Shown here one piece after another: positions 1 to 9,300 of a stretch of 64,000 bases of DNA. The DNA is taken from NCBI RefSeq assembly GCF_018390555.1, contig NZ_JAHBGB010000037.1, positions 1 through 64,000 on the forward strand, given 5' to 3'. Source of the DNA: Ancylobacter oerskovii. Lineage in GTDB: Bacteria; Pseudomonadota; Alphaproteobacteria; Rhizobiales; Xanthobacteraceae. The notes below the pieces were generated by a model. That model was given only the letters and a program-made list of their open reading frames with translations. It was not told the DNA's origin and did not search any database. Numbering within the stretch: position 1 is the stretch's first letter; the number at the start of each line of letters is the position of its first letter. A program made the position numbers and the translations under genes.

Positions 1-2
1 AC

Positions 3-488
3 ACGCTGTGGACCTCGGTCAATCGCGGGCTGGACGCCGATTTCGAGAACATCGTGCTGTTCGGTACCGCCACCGATGCCGGCGGTAACGGCAAGAGCAA
101 CATCGTCTCCGGCAACGGGCTGAACAACAACCTCTATGGCGGCGGCGGTGCGGACAGCCTGTACGGTCATGACGGCAGCGACCGGCTGTTCGGCGAGGAC
201 GGCAACGACTACATGACCGGCGGCAAGGGCACCGACGCCTATTATGGCGGGCTGGGCTATGATTATGCGATCCTCGAGGAAGGCGGCGGGGTCGACTATT
301 TCGTCGACTGGAACGTCACCCGCGACCGGGTGGTGTTCGACAGCGCGATCTTCGCCTCGATCGGGGCGGCGATGGATGCGGCGTTCCAGAACGGCACCGA
401 CGTGGTGATCTGGGACGGCAGCGACGGCATCGTGCTGCAGAACGCCAGGCTGGCCGACCTCACCACCAGCAATTTCCTGATCACCTGA
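3..488 (+). CDS. RTX calcium-binding protein, C-terminal part (5' truncated)
   Basis: This is the tail of a larger protein whose start lies before the window; the reading frame is open from base 3. About 35-75 residues in there is a block of glycine/aspartate-rich nonapeptides of the hemolysin-type calcium-binding (RTX) kind (GGGGADSLYGHDGSD, then FGEDGNDYMTGGKGTD). A roughly 80-residue C-terminal cap follows, ending in NFLIT. Such repeats fold as a calcium-loaded parallel beta-roll, normally in proteins secreted by type I systems through an uncleaved C-terminal signal. No ABC exporter or HlyD-like gene is visible here. The N-terminal effector domain is unseen, so enzyme, adhesin or S-layer function cannot be decided. 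Confidence 0.8.
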   Translation, partial: TLWTSVNRGLDADFENIVLFGTATDAGGNGKSNIVSGNGLNNNLYGGGGADSLYGHDGSDRLFGEDGNDYMTGGKGTDAYYGGLGYDYAILEEGGGVDYFVDWNVTRDRVVFDSAIFASIGAAMDAAFQNGTDVVIWDGSDGIVLQNARLADLTTSNFLIT

Positions 489-716
489 CCGGAGCGCAGG
501 GCGGACCGGCGCGAGACGAGCGGCGGTTCACCGACAAGACAGCTCTCCGTGATCTGCGCCGGGAGCCGGACATATTTCCTGGGCCATTGGGAGGTTTGAG
601 GCGGGGGCACCATGCGGATCAACCGCAACTGCGCGCCACTCGACCGGCAAATCCGCAGGAGACATGATAAATCGCGTAATTGAACGCTGCCGCTACGCTG
701 TGGGCTGGGGATCACG

Positions 717-1922
717 ATGTTTCATAAGGAAGAAGCATGGTGCGCAAGCGGCGTGCTCGCGGCCGTCCTGGCATTGACGCTCGGCGGCTGCGCGCCGATG
801 CCGCGTACTTCCTTCACCGAACAGGAGCAGAGCCGGGCGGTCATCCCGGGTATCCCGGAGGCTCGCTATTGGGCGGATTCGAAGAGCACCGCGGTGGAGG
901 CGGCCCGCTACACGCAAATGTCCCGCGAACCGTTCCGCTACCTGGCGCTATCCGGTGGCGGTGGCGACGGCGCCTTCGGGGCGGGTTTCCTCAAGGGGTG
1001 GTCGGAGAGTGGCACGCGCCCCGAATTCACCGTGGTCTCGGGTGTCAGCACAGGCGCCTTGATCGCGCCATTCGCCTTTCTCGGTCCCGCCTATGACGAC
1101 ACGCTGAAGGAAATGTACACGGGCGGCTACGGCATCACCCTGGTGGACAATCCTGATCCGCTGAATGCGTTGTTCGGCAACGGGGTCTTCGACAGCGGGC
1201 GCCTGCTGACATTGGCGCGCCGCTTCGTGACCAGCGACGTGATCGCGGCCGTCGCGCGCGAGCATCGCCGGGGACGGCGGCTTCTCGTTACGACCACCAA
1301 TCTCGACGCCGAACGGTCGGTCATCTGGAACATGGGCGCCATCGCCGCCAGCGGCGCGCCGGGTTCCGAGGAACTGTTCCGCCGTGTCATGACCGCGTCG
1401 GCCAGCATTCCCGGCGTCTTCACACCGACCATGATTGATGTCGAGAGTGGATCCAGGTACTTCGCGGAGATGCACGTCGACGGCAGCGTCATCTCGAATA
1501 TCTTCGTGCTGCCAAGCGAATATCTGCTCAATCCCGCCCGTATCATGTCACGGCATGGTGGCGCGATATATATCCTCAATAACGGGAAAATAACGTCAGA
1601 TTTCGAGGTGGTTAAACAGAACACCCTGGAGATCGTGTCGCGGTCGGTTTCGACCATGATACGGTCGTCGTCAACCCGCACCTTCAATGACGTCTACACG
1701 TTTTCGAAGCGCAACGGCCTCGGATTTTATATCGTGTCGGTGCCGCCGAACATCGACGATTCCGGGACGATGACATTCGATACGGATGCCATGCGTGACC
1801 TTTATGTCGTGGGCCATGACCAGGGACGTTCCGGTGGTGCCTGGGCGACGAGGCCTCCGGCGGCGCCCGTCGATCCGCAGCTCGACGGCGCTCCCCGGAC
1901 GCGGACGGCATCGGGGAATTGA
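717..1922 (+). CDS. patatin-like phospholipase, predicted lipoprotein
   Basis: Predicted acyl hydrolase of the patatin family, 401 residues. A hydrophobic N-terminal stretch ends in a lipobox (LTLGGC, Cys25), so it is probably lipid-anchored in the envelope. The glycine-rich oxyanion loop GGGGDGAFGAG (about 80-90), the nucleophile elbow GVSTG (Ser111) and the second dyad residue in HVDGS (Asp255) are all present, so the Ser-Asp dyad looks intact. The ATG at 717 is chosen because it keeps the whole lipoprotein signal. An ATG at 737 is in another frame. It stands alone on this strand. Substrate is unknown; phospholipid or another acyl ester is possible. Confidence 0.85.
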   Translation: MFHKEEAWCASGVLAAVLALTLGGCAPMPRTSFTEQEQSRAVIPGIPEARYWADSKSTAVEAARYTQMSREPFRYLALSGGGGDGAFGAGFLKGWSESGTRPEFTVVSGVSTGALIAPFAFLGPAYDDTLKEMYTGGYGITLVDNPDPLNALFGNGVFDSGRLLTLARRFVTSDVIAAVAREHRRGRRLLVTTTNLDAERSVIWNMGAIAASGAPGSEELFRRVMTASASIPGVFTPTMIDVESGSRYFAEMHVDGSVISNIFVLPSEYLLNPARIMSRHGGAIYILNNGKITSDFEVVKQNTLEIVSRSVSTMIRSSSTRTFNDVYTFSKRNGLGFYIVSVPPNIDDSGTMTFDTDAMRDLYVVGHDQGRSGGAWATRPPAAPVDPQLDGAPRTRTASGN

Positions 1923-2094
1923 TCGATCGCTTCGCCGGTCGGGCGGCGGTTCGAGCGGTCGACGGAAAATGCCTCAGAGCCGCTGATGTTCGACCTGCCG
2001 GCAGCACTGGCCGGCGACTGCAACGCCATGCCGAGGCACTCGACATCGGCAAGCCGGAGCATTCACCGTCTTTTCACTGGGACGTGCCGGGCGG

Positions 2095-2490
2095 TTATGC
2101 CGCCGTCAGCCAGGCTGGATCGAACCAGCGGTCGGCCTCCCCGTCATAGGGGAGGCGGGTGATATCCCAATGCTGGATGAGAGGCGCATAGCTCTTCCAC
2201 ACCGCCGGGCCGCCTCCGACATAGACCACCCGGTCCGGGAACGCGGCAATGACGGATGCAGGATCATCCCCGGATCTGATCCCCACGACGGTGCGGTCGG
2301 CGTAGGCGAAAGCGGGGATCGACGATTTCGTCGCCGGACCGACCAGCAGGACATGGCCGCGGGTCAGCGCGAAGAAGCGGGCGACGTCGGCGGAAAACTC
2401 CGGTTCCTTGCGGCCTTCCCAAGGAAGCCCGCCGCGGAGGCCGAGCTGGCCACGAAGACCGATCGCGCACATTGAACGGACGTCAGCCAT
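2095..2490 (-). CDS. dihydrofolate reductase family protein (short)
   Basis: Protein of 131 residues resembling dihydrofolate reductase, which reduces dihydrofolate with NADPH. The N-terminus has the family pattern (CAIGLRGQLGLRGGLPWEG), where the proline-tryptophan corresponds to the substrate loop. A C-terminal nucleotide-loop pattern follows (VVYVGGGPAVWKSYAPLI). It is shorter than the usual 160 or so residues, with the middle compressed (HVLLVGPATKSSIPAFA replaces the normal HVVMGRKTWESI-like segment). It could therefore be a divergent paralogue and not the housekeeping FolA. The start at 2490 (MADVRSM) is preferred to 2514 because the family begins near there. No thyA is adjacent. Confidence 0.65.
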   Translation of the reverse strand: MADVRSMCAIGLRGQLGLRGGLPWEGRKEPEFSADVARFFALTRGHVLLVGPATKSSIPAFAYADRTVVGIRSGDDPASVIAAFPDRVVYVGGGPAVWKSYAPLIQHWDITRLPYDGEADRWFDPAWLTAA

Positions 2491-2517
2491 GGGGTTCCTC
2501 GCTTGGAGCGACACGGA

Positions 2518-2724
2518 TTATCTCGGGGGCGGTTCCGTCTGGAGATCGCGCGGCCCCTTGGGCAAGTCCTGGGGATCGACTTGGCCGGCTTGCCGCTCCT
2601 GAAGTGTGTCGGCGTGATAGAGGTTGAAGCCGACGAAGATCGCCACGATCATCGCCGCAACGATGGCGAGAACAATGATCGCGGCCTTCTTGGCATCACG
2701 AGGTGGCGGAACATGTGCGGACAT
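2518..2724 (-). CDS. small single-pass membrane protein, hypothetical
   Basis: Protein of 68 residues. A short charged N-terminus (MSAHVPPPRDAKK) is followed by one hydrophobic helix (about residues 14-36, AAIIVLAIVAAMIVAIFVGF) and a polar, proline-rich tail ending TEPPPR. Topology is probably N-in with the tail outside. The ATG at 2724 follows an AAGGCGAG ribosome-binding sequence; a longer reading from 2790 adds unconvincing residues. It lies 27 bases upstream of the DHFR-like gene on the same strand, so the two may be co-transcribed. I do not recognise the family. Confidence 0.5.
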   Translation of the reverse strand: MSAHVPPPRDAKKAAIIVLAIVAAMIVAIFVGFNLYHADTLQERQAGQVDPQDLPKGPRDLQTEPPPR

Positions 2725-3183
2725 GGGTCTCGCCTTGATGAAGGGGCTCAGCGAGAAACGCTGGCCTGCTCCCGGCGTTCCCTGTTCCACCGCTCATTGT
2801 ACGGTCTCATGAACCTTGTGGCGGATATGGAGGTCAGGACTGAAGGGCCACCATAGGGACGGCCGGAGAAATAGTCCGGCCGAAGCCGACCGAGTGCCGA
2901 CCATCGAGCCTGAAGGGAAACTCAGGCGACCGTCGAACCCCGGAAGCGGCATGAAGGGGCCCGGCAGAGAAACGAAAAAGCCCGGCGCCTGGCCGGTCTT
3001 TTTTGGCTGTGGGGATAGTCAGGCGCATGCCTTCTCGGGCGCCTCATCCTCAACTTCCCGGCGTGCAACAGCCAACATGCGGCGCATTCGACGCGATGAG
3101 CTTCGGATACACTTCATCGCGGAGGACGGGCGTGTCCGACATTGCTCCCGATCATGCATCTCGCCCGCCGGAGCGAAGCTTCG
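2725..3183. other. intergenic region, 459 bases
   Basis: No convincing gene is seen in either strand. The one clear element is the terminator hairpin at 2975-3004. The rest shows no strong promoter or repeat. Confidence 0.5.
2975..3004 (-). terminator. bidirectional intrinsic terminator
   Basis: A 12-base stem with one mismatch (AAAAAGCCCGGC paired with GCCGGTCTTTTT) and a five-base loop. It has A-tracts on one side and T-tracts on the other, so it can work in both directions. It lies about 180 bases past the stop of the leftward antiporter gene and most likely ends that transcript. Confidence 0.75.
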
Positions 3184-4815
3184 TCAGTTCTCGGACGCGG
3201 TCTCGAATGCGGCCTCCGCGAGATCCGTCTCGCGCAGTAATTTGTGGGCGATGTCGCTCGAGATCCGATGATTGCGCACCAAGGCTATGATGGCCGCGCT
3301 CTCGGCCTTCAGCGCCAATGCGTGCAGCCGCTCTTCGGCATGCACGGCATCCTCGCCCTGTCGAACTTCCGGCTGCAGCTGGCCCAGGCGGTGTTGGTAG
3401 TATTCGGTGACGGAGGCAAGCGCCGTCAGACGGCCGTCCGCGCCCGGTCCCTGGTGTTCGCCAGCTCGACCAAGCGCGGCGATCGCCGCCTTCGCGGCTT
3501 CGATGCGGGCCATGAGTTCCTGTTGATCCTGCCGGGGTTCCTGCGGCAGGGGGACGCTCTTCAACAACCTCGGCAGGCCGACATTGGCCAGGATCAGCGA
3601 GCCGAGGATCACGCCGGCCGCGATGAGGATGGCAAGATCGCGCGCGGGAAAGGGTGATCCGTCGGGCAGAAGCAGCGGCAGGCTCAGCGCGCCCGCCAGC
3701 GTGACGGCTCCTCGGACACCCGCTACCGACATGGCCAGCACCAGCCGGCTGTTCGGCAGGCGCTGGCCATGAGCGCGTTCCGTGTCGAGCCGCAGCCAGA
3801 TGAAGACCGAGATCCAGACCCAGACAAAACGCAGCACCGCCAGGGCGGCGATCACGGCCAGCACATAGACGGCCAGCCAGCCGAGTTCCGCATGGCCGCT
3901 CTCGGCAGCGCCCGCGCCGACCCGCGTCATGATGCCGGGCAACTGCTCGCCGAGCAGCAGGAAAATGGCCCCGTTCAGGGCGAATTGCAGCGTCTCCCAT
4001 ACGGCGTTGCGGCGGATGCGGGTCATGGCGAGCGCCTGGCCGCTCACCTCGATCCAGCTCATCATCATGCCGGCGGATACGGCCGCCAGCACGGGCGAGC
4101 AGCCGATCGCATCGGCCAGCGCATAGGCGCCGTAGGGATTGAGGAGACTGATGAGTATCTGGGAGGAGGTATTCTCTCCCAGGCGAGCCACCACCCAGAG
4201 CTTGACCGAGGCGATCACCCTGCTGAAGGCGAGGCCGAGCACCACGCCGCCGATCGTTGCCCAGGCGAGCCCTCCCAATGACGGCCAGAAGGGAAACGTG
4301 CCGGTCATCATCACCGCTACGGCGATGCGGAGGCAGACGAGGCCGGAGGCATCGTTGAACAGGGCCTCGCCTTCCAGAATGCGCAGCAGCCGACGCGGAA
4401 CCGGCACGTCCGTCACCATGGCGGTGGCCGCCACGACATCGGTGGGCGACAGCACCGCCGCCAGCGCGAAGCAGACCGGGAGCGGCATGGCGGGGAGGAT
4501 CAGGTGCAGCATGAGCCCCACCCCGAGCACGGTGAAGAAGACGAGCCCGAAAGCAAGCGACAGGACGATGGCGGCATTGTCCTGCAGGTCCCGCTTCGGC
4601 ACGCGCCAGCCGTCGAGAAACAGCAGCGGCGGCAGGAACAGCAGGAAGAACAGTTCCGGTTGCAGGGTGACGCCGAAATCCGTGGCAAAGCCGATGACGG
4701 CGCCAGCGGCGATCTGGATAAGCGGTGGTGCGATCCGCCCGCCTGCGGCGCTGGCGATCCAGTGGGTGGCGACGACCCCGACGAGAAGCACGAGGACAAT
4801 CCAGAGCAGGTTCAT
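3184..4815 (-). CDS. Na+/H+ antiporter, CPA1 family
   Basis: Integral membrane cation/proton antiporter of 543 residues, related to NhaP/YjcE proteins, which exchange cytoplasmic Na+ or K+ for protons and support pH and salt tolerance. About 12 hydrophobic segments fill residues 1-400. Family signatures are visible: FLPPLLFLDGW in an early helix, AAVLSPTDVVA (about 115-125) and the ion-binding GEALFNDASGLV segment (about 150-160). A hydrophilic cytoplasmic tail of about 130 residues follows. The ATG at 4815 opens directly into the first helix. It is transcribed alone, divergently from the gene at 5213. The ion cannot be decided from sequence. Confidence 0.9.
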   Translation of the reverse strand: MNLLWIVLVLLVGVVATHWIASAAGGRIAPPLIQIAAGAVIGFATDFGVTLQPELFFLLFLPPLLFLDGWRVPKRDLQDNAAIVLSLAFGLVFFTVLGVGLMLHLILPAMPLPVCFALAAVLSPTDVVAATAMVTDVPVPRRLLRILEGEALFNDASGLVCLRIAVAVMMTGTFPFWPSLGGLAWATIGGVVLGLAFSRVIASVKLWVVARLGENTSSQILISLLNPYGAYALADAIGCSPVLAAVSAGMMMSWIEVSGQALAMTRIRRNAVWETLQFALNGAIFLLLGEQLPGIMTRVGAGAAESGHAELGWLAVYVLAVIAALAVLRFVWVWISVFIWLRLDTERAHGQRLPNSRLVLAMSVAGVRGAVTLAGALSLPLLLPDGSPFPARDLAILIAAGVILGSLILANVGLPRLLKSVPLPQEPRQDQQELMARIEAAKAAIAALGRAGEHQGPGADGRLTALASVTEYYQHRLGQLQPEVRQGEDAVHAEERLHALALKAESAAIIALVRNHRISSDIAHKLLRETDLAEAAFETASEN

Positions 4816-5212
4816 GCGGTCTCATCGGGACAGGCGTGGAGCTGGTTCCGTCAGGATCGTCACGCCTGTGCCGCATGGCCCGATCCTGCGTGTCGTCGCC
4901 GGGGGGAGCGGTAACGGCTCTCGGGAGCATGACGCGATGGAGCGCCCCATTCTTCTCGATCCACATCTCCGCTGCGGATTCGACCGCCGCGGCGACATGC
5001 TGCCGACCGCTGGCGGGGCGTGCATCCGATGCGACGGCCAGCCGGCCTGTGGCACCGTCGATGTCGAAGCTGGTTCACGAGCGGGTGCGCGGGCGATGCA
5101 TGGGAGCTTTCGCACCGATGCCTATGCCGGCACGTTCTTGCCGCAGGCTCGTGCATCTTGCCGCCGAGGGAAGAAGGCGTTCTTTATGAGAGGCCACAGA
5201 TCAGGAGCCCCG
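4816..5212. promoter_or_regulatory. divergent intergenic region with an inverted repeat
   Basis: 397 bases between the leftward antiporter and the rightward hydrolase; both promoters should be here. A perfect 9-base inverted repeat, ACAGGCGTG at 4830-4838 and CACGCCTGT at 4861-4869, lies just upstream of the antiporter start and could form a leader hairpin or be a protein site. An open frame runs through this region into the hydrolase, but it lacks protein-like composition. Confidence 0.35.
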
Positions 5213-6274
5213 ATGTCCCCCGGCCCGTTCTCCTCCGTCGCTTGCGCCCTCGTCGCCGCGTCGCTTGTTGCCGTCCCGGCGGCCTCCGCCTGCACGCGGT
5301 TCGTCTATCTCGGACCGAACGACAACGTCATCACGGCCCGCTCCATGGACTGGTCGCAGGATATCCTGACCAATCTCTGGATATTTCCGCGCGGCATGGA
5401 GCGCGATGGCGCGGGAGGCGCCAATTCGCTGCGCTGGACGTCGAAATATGGCAGCGTGATCGCCTCCGGCTATGACATCTCCACCACCGATGGGGTCAAC
5501 GAGGCCGGGCTGATGGCCAACATGCTTTGGCTGACGGAGTCCCGGTATCCGCCGGCCAACCCCGCCAAGCCGGGCCTCTCCATCGCCGCCTGGGCGCAAT
5601 ATGTGCTCGACAATTTCGGCACGGTCGCCGAAGCGGTGGCGGCCCTGAAGGACGAACCCTTCGTGTTGGTCAGCGACACCCTGCCCGACGGCAGCCGCAT
5701 GGCGACGCTGCACCTGTCGATCTCCGACCCCAGCGGCGACAGCGCCATCATCGAATATATCGACGGCAGGCAGGTCATCCATCACGGCAAGCAGTATCAG
5801 GTGATGACCAACTCGCCGACTTACGACCAGCAGCTGGCGCTCGCCGCCTATTGGCAGCAGATCGGCGGGCTGAACCAGTTGCCGGGCACCAACCGCGCCG
5901 CCGATCGCTTCGCCCGCGCTTCCTTCTATGTCAACGCCATCCCGAAATGGGAGGATCCGAACCGCGCGCTCGCCAGCGTGTTCAGCGTCATCCGCAACGT
6001 ATCGGTGCCCTATGGGCTGACGACGCCGGAGCAGCCCTTCGTCTCCTCCACGCGCTGGCGTACGGTCGTGGACCACAAGCGCAAGCTGTATTTCTTTGAA
6101 TCCGCGCTGACTCCGAACACGTTCTGGGTCGACCTGAAGGCCATCGACTTCGCCCCGGCCACCGGACAGGTGAAGAAGCTCGACCTGGGTCCGATCCAGG
6201 ACCATGTCTTCTCCGGCGACGCGACCTCCGCATTCAAGCCGGCCAGGCCCTTCGATTTCCAGCCGCCCGGCTGA
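5213..6274 (+). CDS. choloylglycine hydrolase / penicillin V acylase family protein, exported
   Basis: Linear amide C-N hydrolase of the Ntn superfamily, 353 residues. These enzymes use an N-terminal cysteine to cut amide bonds in bile salts, penicillin V or acyl-homoserine lactones. A signal peptide ends in VPAASA, so cleavage would expose Cys27 as residue 1 of CTRFVY. Arg43 and Asp46 in ARSMDW sit at the spacing of the active-site Arg and Asp of bile salt hydrolases, and the TNSPTYD segment matches the conserved Asn-Ser-Pro loop. The start at 5213 is chosen because of AGGAG six bases upstream. Substrate is open; in an environmental bacterium acyl-homoserine lactone or another N-acyl amide is more likely than bile salts. 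Confidence 0.85.
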   Translation: MSPGPFSSVACALVAASLVAVPAASACTRFVYLGPNDNVITARSMDWSQDILTNLWIFPRGMERDGAGGANSLRWTSKYGSVIASGYDISTTDGVNEAGLMANMLWLTESRYPPANPAKPGLSIAAWAQYVLDNFGTVAEAVAALKDEPFVLVSDTLPDGSRMATLHLSISDPSGDSAIIEYIDGRQVIHHGKQYQVMTNSPTYDQQLALAAYWQQIGGLNQLPGTNRAADRFARASFYVNAIPKWEDPNRALASVFSVIRNVSVPYGLTTPEQPFVSSTRWRTVVDHKRKLYFFESALTPNTFWVDLKAIDFAPATGQVKKLDLGPIQDHVFSGDATSAFKPARPFDFQPPG

Positions 6275-6282
6275 TCGCCCTG

Positions 6283-6312
6283 GCCGGAAGGTCCCAGGGA
6301 AGGGCTTCCGGC
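6283..6312. terminator. hairpin between convergent genes
   Basis: Perfect 8-base inverted repeat GCCGGAAG / CTTCCGGC with a 14-base loop, lying between two genes that end toward each other at 6274 and 6331. There is no T-tract, so it is at best a weak or Rho-assisted terminator or an mRNA 3' end protector. Confidence 0.4.
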
Positions 6313-6330
6313 GCGATAGGCCTTCGCGGG

Positions 6331-9300
6331 CTAGAAGCGCAGCGTCGCCTGCGCCGCGAAGGTGTGGCCGGTGAGGTTGTCGCGGATCTCCGCCTCATAG
6401 GCGGCGCCGAGCGAGAGGCGGTCGGACGCCACCGCATTGAGCTCGAGGCGCCCGAGGAAGGCGTTCGAGCCGATCGGCGCGCTCTCCGTCTCGAAGATGG
6501 TTCCGAGGATGTCGAGATCGCTCGTCTGGGCGAGATCGCCGAAATCATGCCGCCATCCGGCGCTGAGTACCGGCTCCAGCACCGTGCCGTTCGACAAGAC
6601 GACGCGCCGCGAAAACGCCACCGCCAGCGTCGCCTGCGTTTCGTCGAAGGTTTGGCCGGGCACCGACAGGGCGAACAGGCTGCCCGTCTCCCCCATGCCG
6701 TCGCGGTGGAAGCCGCGATAACCGAGTGTCGCCGACGGCGTCACGGTGACGGCGGGGGTCTCGAAGGCGCGGAACAGCGTCGCCTCGGCGAAGCCGCCGA
6801 GCCCGTGGCCGTTCGACGCCGCCGCCTCGGAATAGGCGCCGAGCGTGGTGGTGCGGACGGTGGAGAGATCGCCATATGTCACGCCGCCGCGTAGCGCGAG
6901 GGCCATCGGCCCGATTGCGAAAGTGCCGTACAGGCCGCCGTGATAGGTGTCGACGTCGCCCGAGCCGTCCACTCCCGCCGAGACGTCGGCATATTCGTAG
7001 GAGGCCGCGATGCCGGCGACGCCGAAACCGAACCGCCAGTCGAGGCCCAGCACCACATTGCTCGCGCGGGTGTCATAGCCGGCAAGCCCCAGCGAGCCGC
7101 TGACATTGGTGGCATTGGTCTCGCCGGCCACCCAGGCTTCTCCGGTGCCGTAGGGAGTGCCGGTGGTCGCGAGCCGGTTGAGCGCCACGCCCATCTGCCG
7201 TTCGCCGAGCGTATCGGCGAACCGCCCCACCGCCCGCACCGCAGTCGTCGCCATGTCGGCCTGCAACTGGCCGGTGAGCGAGGAGAAGCCCCGATCGAGC
7301 GCCATCGCATCGGCGGCATAGAGAATATTGAACAGGTCGTTGGCGTTCGCGTCAGGCCGCACGCCCGCGGCGGGGCGCAGCGCGTCGATCGCCGCGCCGA
7401 GCGAACGTTCGTTGCGTGTCGAGGAGAGGCCGAGTGCGGCGAAATCGCCATAGCGCGCAGGGGTCGCCGCCAGCGCCAGCGTCTGCGGGGCATAGAGCAC
7501 GTCCAGGCGAGTGCCGGCGGGAAGCCCGCTGTCCGGCTGCGCCAGCGCGGCGAAGCTGCCGGTGATCGACGGAGCCTGGACAAAGGCGAAGCTCTGGCCG
7601 AGGGACGGGGTGAAACTATTGGTCGCCTCGCCGACGATACCACGCAACACCGGCGCCAGCGTGCCGCCCGCCGTGAACACCGACTCCGCGCCGAGCACGA
7701 CCAGCCGATCGAAGGAGCCGGCGCCGCTGCCCGTCGCGGGACCGTCGATCTCGATGCGGGTCGTGGCAGTGGAGGCGAGCGTCACGTCGCCGGAAACGGT
7801 GAGGGTGCCCGGTGAATGGCCGGGGGCCAGCGTGCCGGCGATGGTGACGTCGGCATTCACCCGGCCGGTTCCGCCGAGCGTGCCGTTGGTTGCGATCGCG
7901 AGCGACGGCGTCGTCAGCGCGCCCTCGACCGACAGCGTGCCGCCATCCACCGTGGAAGCCTTCTGGAACGTCACGTCATCCAGCACCGTCAGGGTGCCGG
8001 AGCCGACCTTGTCGAGGCTTCCCTGGCCGGTGAAGCCCACCAGCCAGGCGATGTCCGTATTTTCCGCCCCGACCGTATAGGTGCCCGATCCGTTCATGCC
8101 GACCGGACCGGCGGCGAGCGCGCGGTCGAGGCGGACGAGGCCCCAGCCATAGATCTCATCGATGCCGGGCGCGCCGAGATCCTGCGCCGTCACGAACATG
8201 ATGTTGACGATCTCGGCCGGCGTGAAGCTGGGGTAGGCCTCGATCAGCACCGCGAGGGCCCCGGCGACATTCGGGGAGGCCATCGAGGTGCCGCTGTAAT
8301 AATCATAACTGTCCTTGGGCACCGTGGAGTCGATGCCTCGATCACCTGGCAGCCCTCGATCAGGGAAGCGAACGGCGACCTGGTCGCCGCCCGGTGCCGA
8401 GACGCACCAGTTCATCGCCACGCCGCACATCTGGGAGTAGCTGGCGAGCTGGTTGTAGGCATCGAGCGCGACCACCACCACGATCCGCCCCCGCGCGTTG
8501 CCGTCCTCGGCCTCTGCAGCGGCGAGCGCCTCGGCTGAAGTGAAGCTCAGATCCAGGCCCGATCCGTGATCGTCATAGACCAGATAGCCCGCACTGTTGC
8601 GGACGCCCTGGTTCGCAGGCTGGATGAAGGGATAAAGTCCGATGCCGTCTGGACTTTCCGACCGTATCGGACTGTAGATCCGCCCATTGCCGGCCGCCAT
8701 GACGATGATCTGACCGGCATCAAGATTGCGCCTGGCCATTTGCGCCTCGGCGAGCAGGTAGCCCTGCTGGACTGCATCTCCCAGGTCCCAGTTCACCGCA
8801 CCCCGGGGAGGATTGGGGCCGAAGCTCCCATTGATGACGCGGACATCCGGGAACTGAGCGAGGTACTGGAAAGCGTAGGTTTCCGCCGCGAAGTCTTTGC
8901 CGCCGATTTCGTCGCAGCCGCCCTTGAGGATGCTGGGGCCACAATACTCGATGTCGACGATGGACAATTCACCGCCGTTGTAGGGAACAGTGCCCCCTCC
9001 GGCTATGGCCTTGACGGCCAGCAACGTCGCCCCGGACGCGACGCCCTGCATTCCGAAACCGTTCTGGCCGGCACCGATGATGCCGGCGACATGCGTGCCG
9101 TGACCATCCAGGTCCATCGGGTCGGTCGGGCCCTGCACGAAGGCGGCGTAGAAATCCTCCTCGTCCCAGTTCGCGGGCAATCTGGCGGGGTCGAACCAAT
9201 AGAGGAAGCTCGTCGAGCGCGGATCGATGCGGCCGGCGAATTCGGGATGCATCGTCCCGTCCGGGCGGATGTCGATGCCGCTGTCGATGACGCCCACCGT

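Noticed and set aside
4139-5212. N-terminal extension of the choloylglycine hydrolase
   Set aside because: It would bury the signal peptide inside a 711-residue protein; a good AGGAG site marks 5213 instead.
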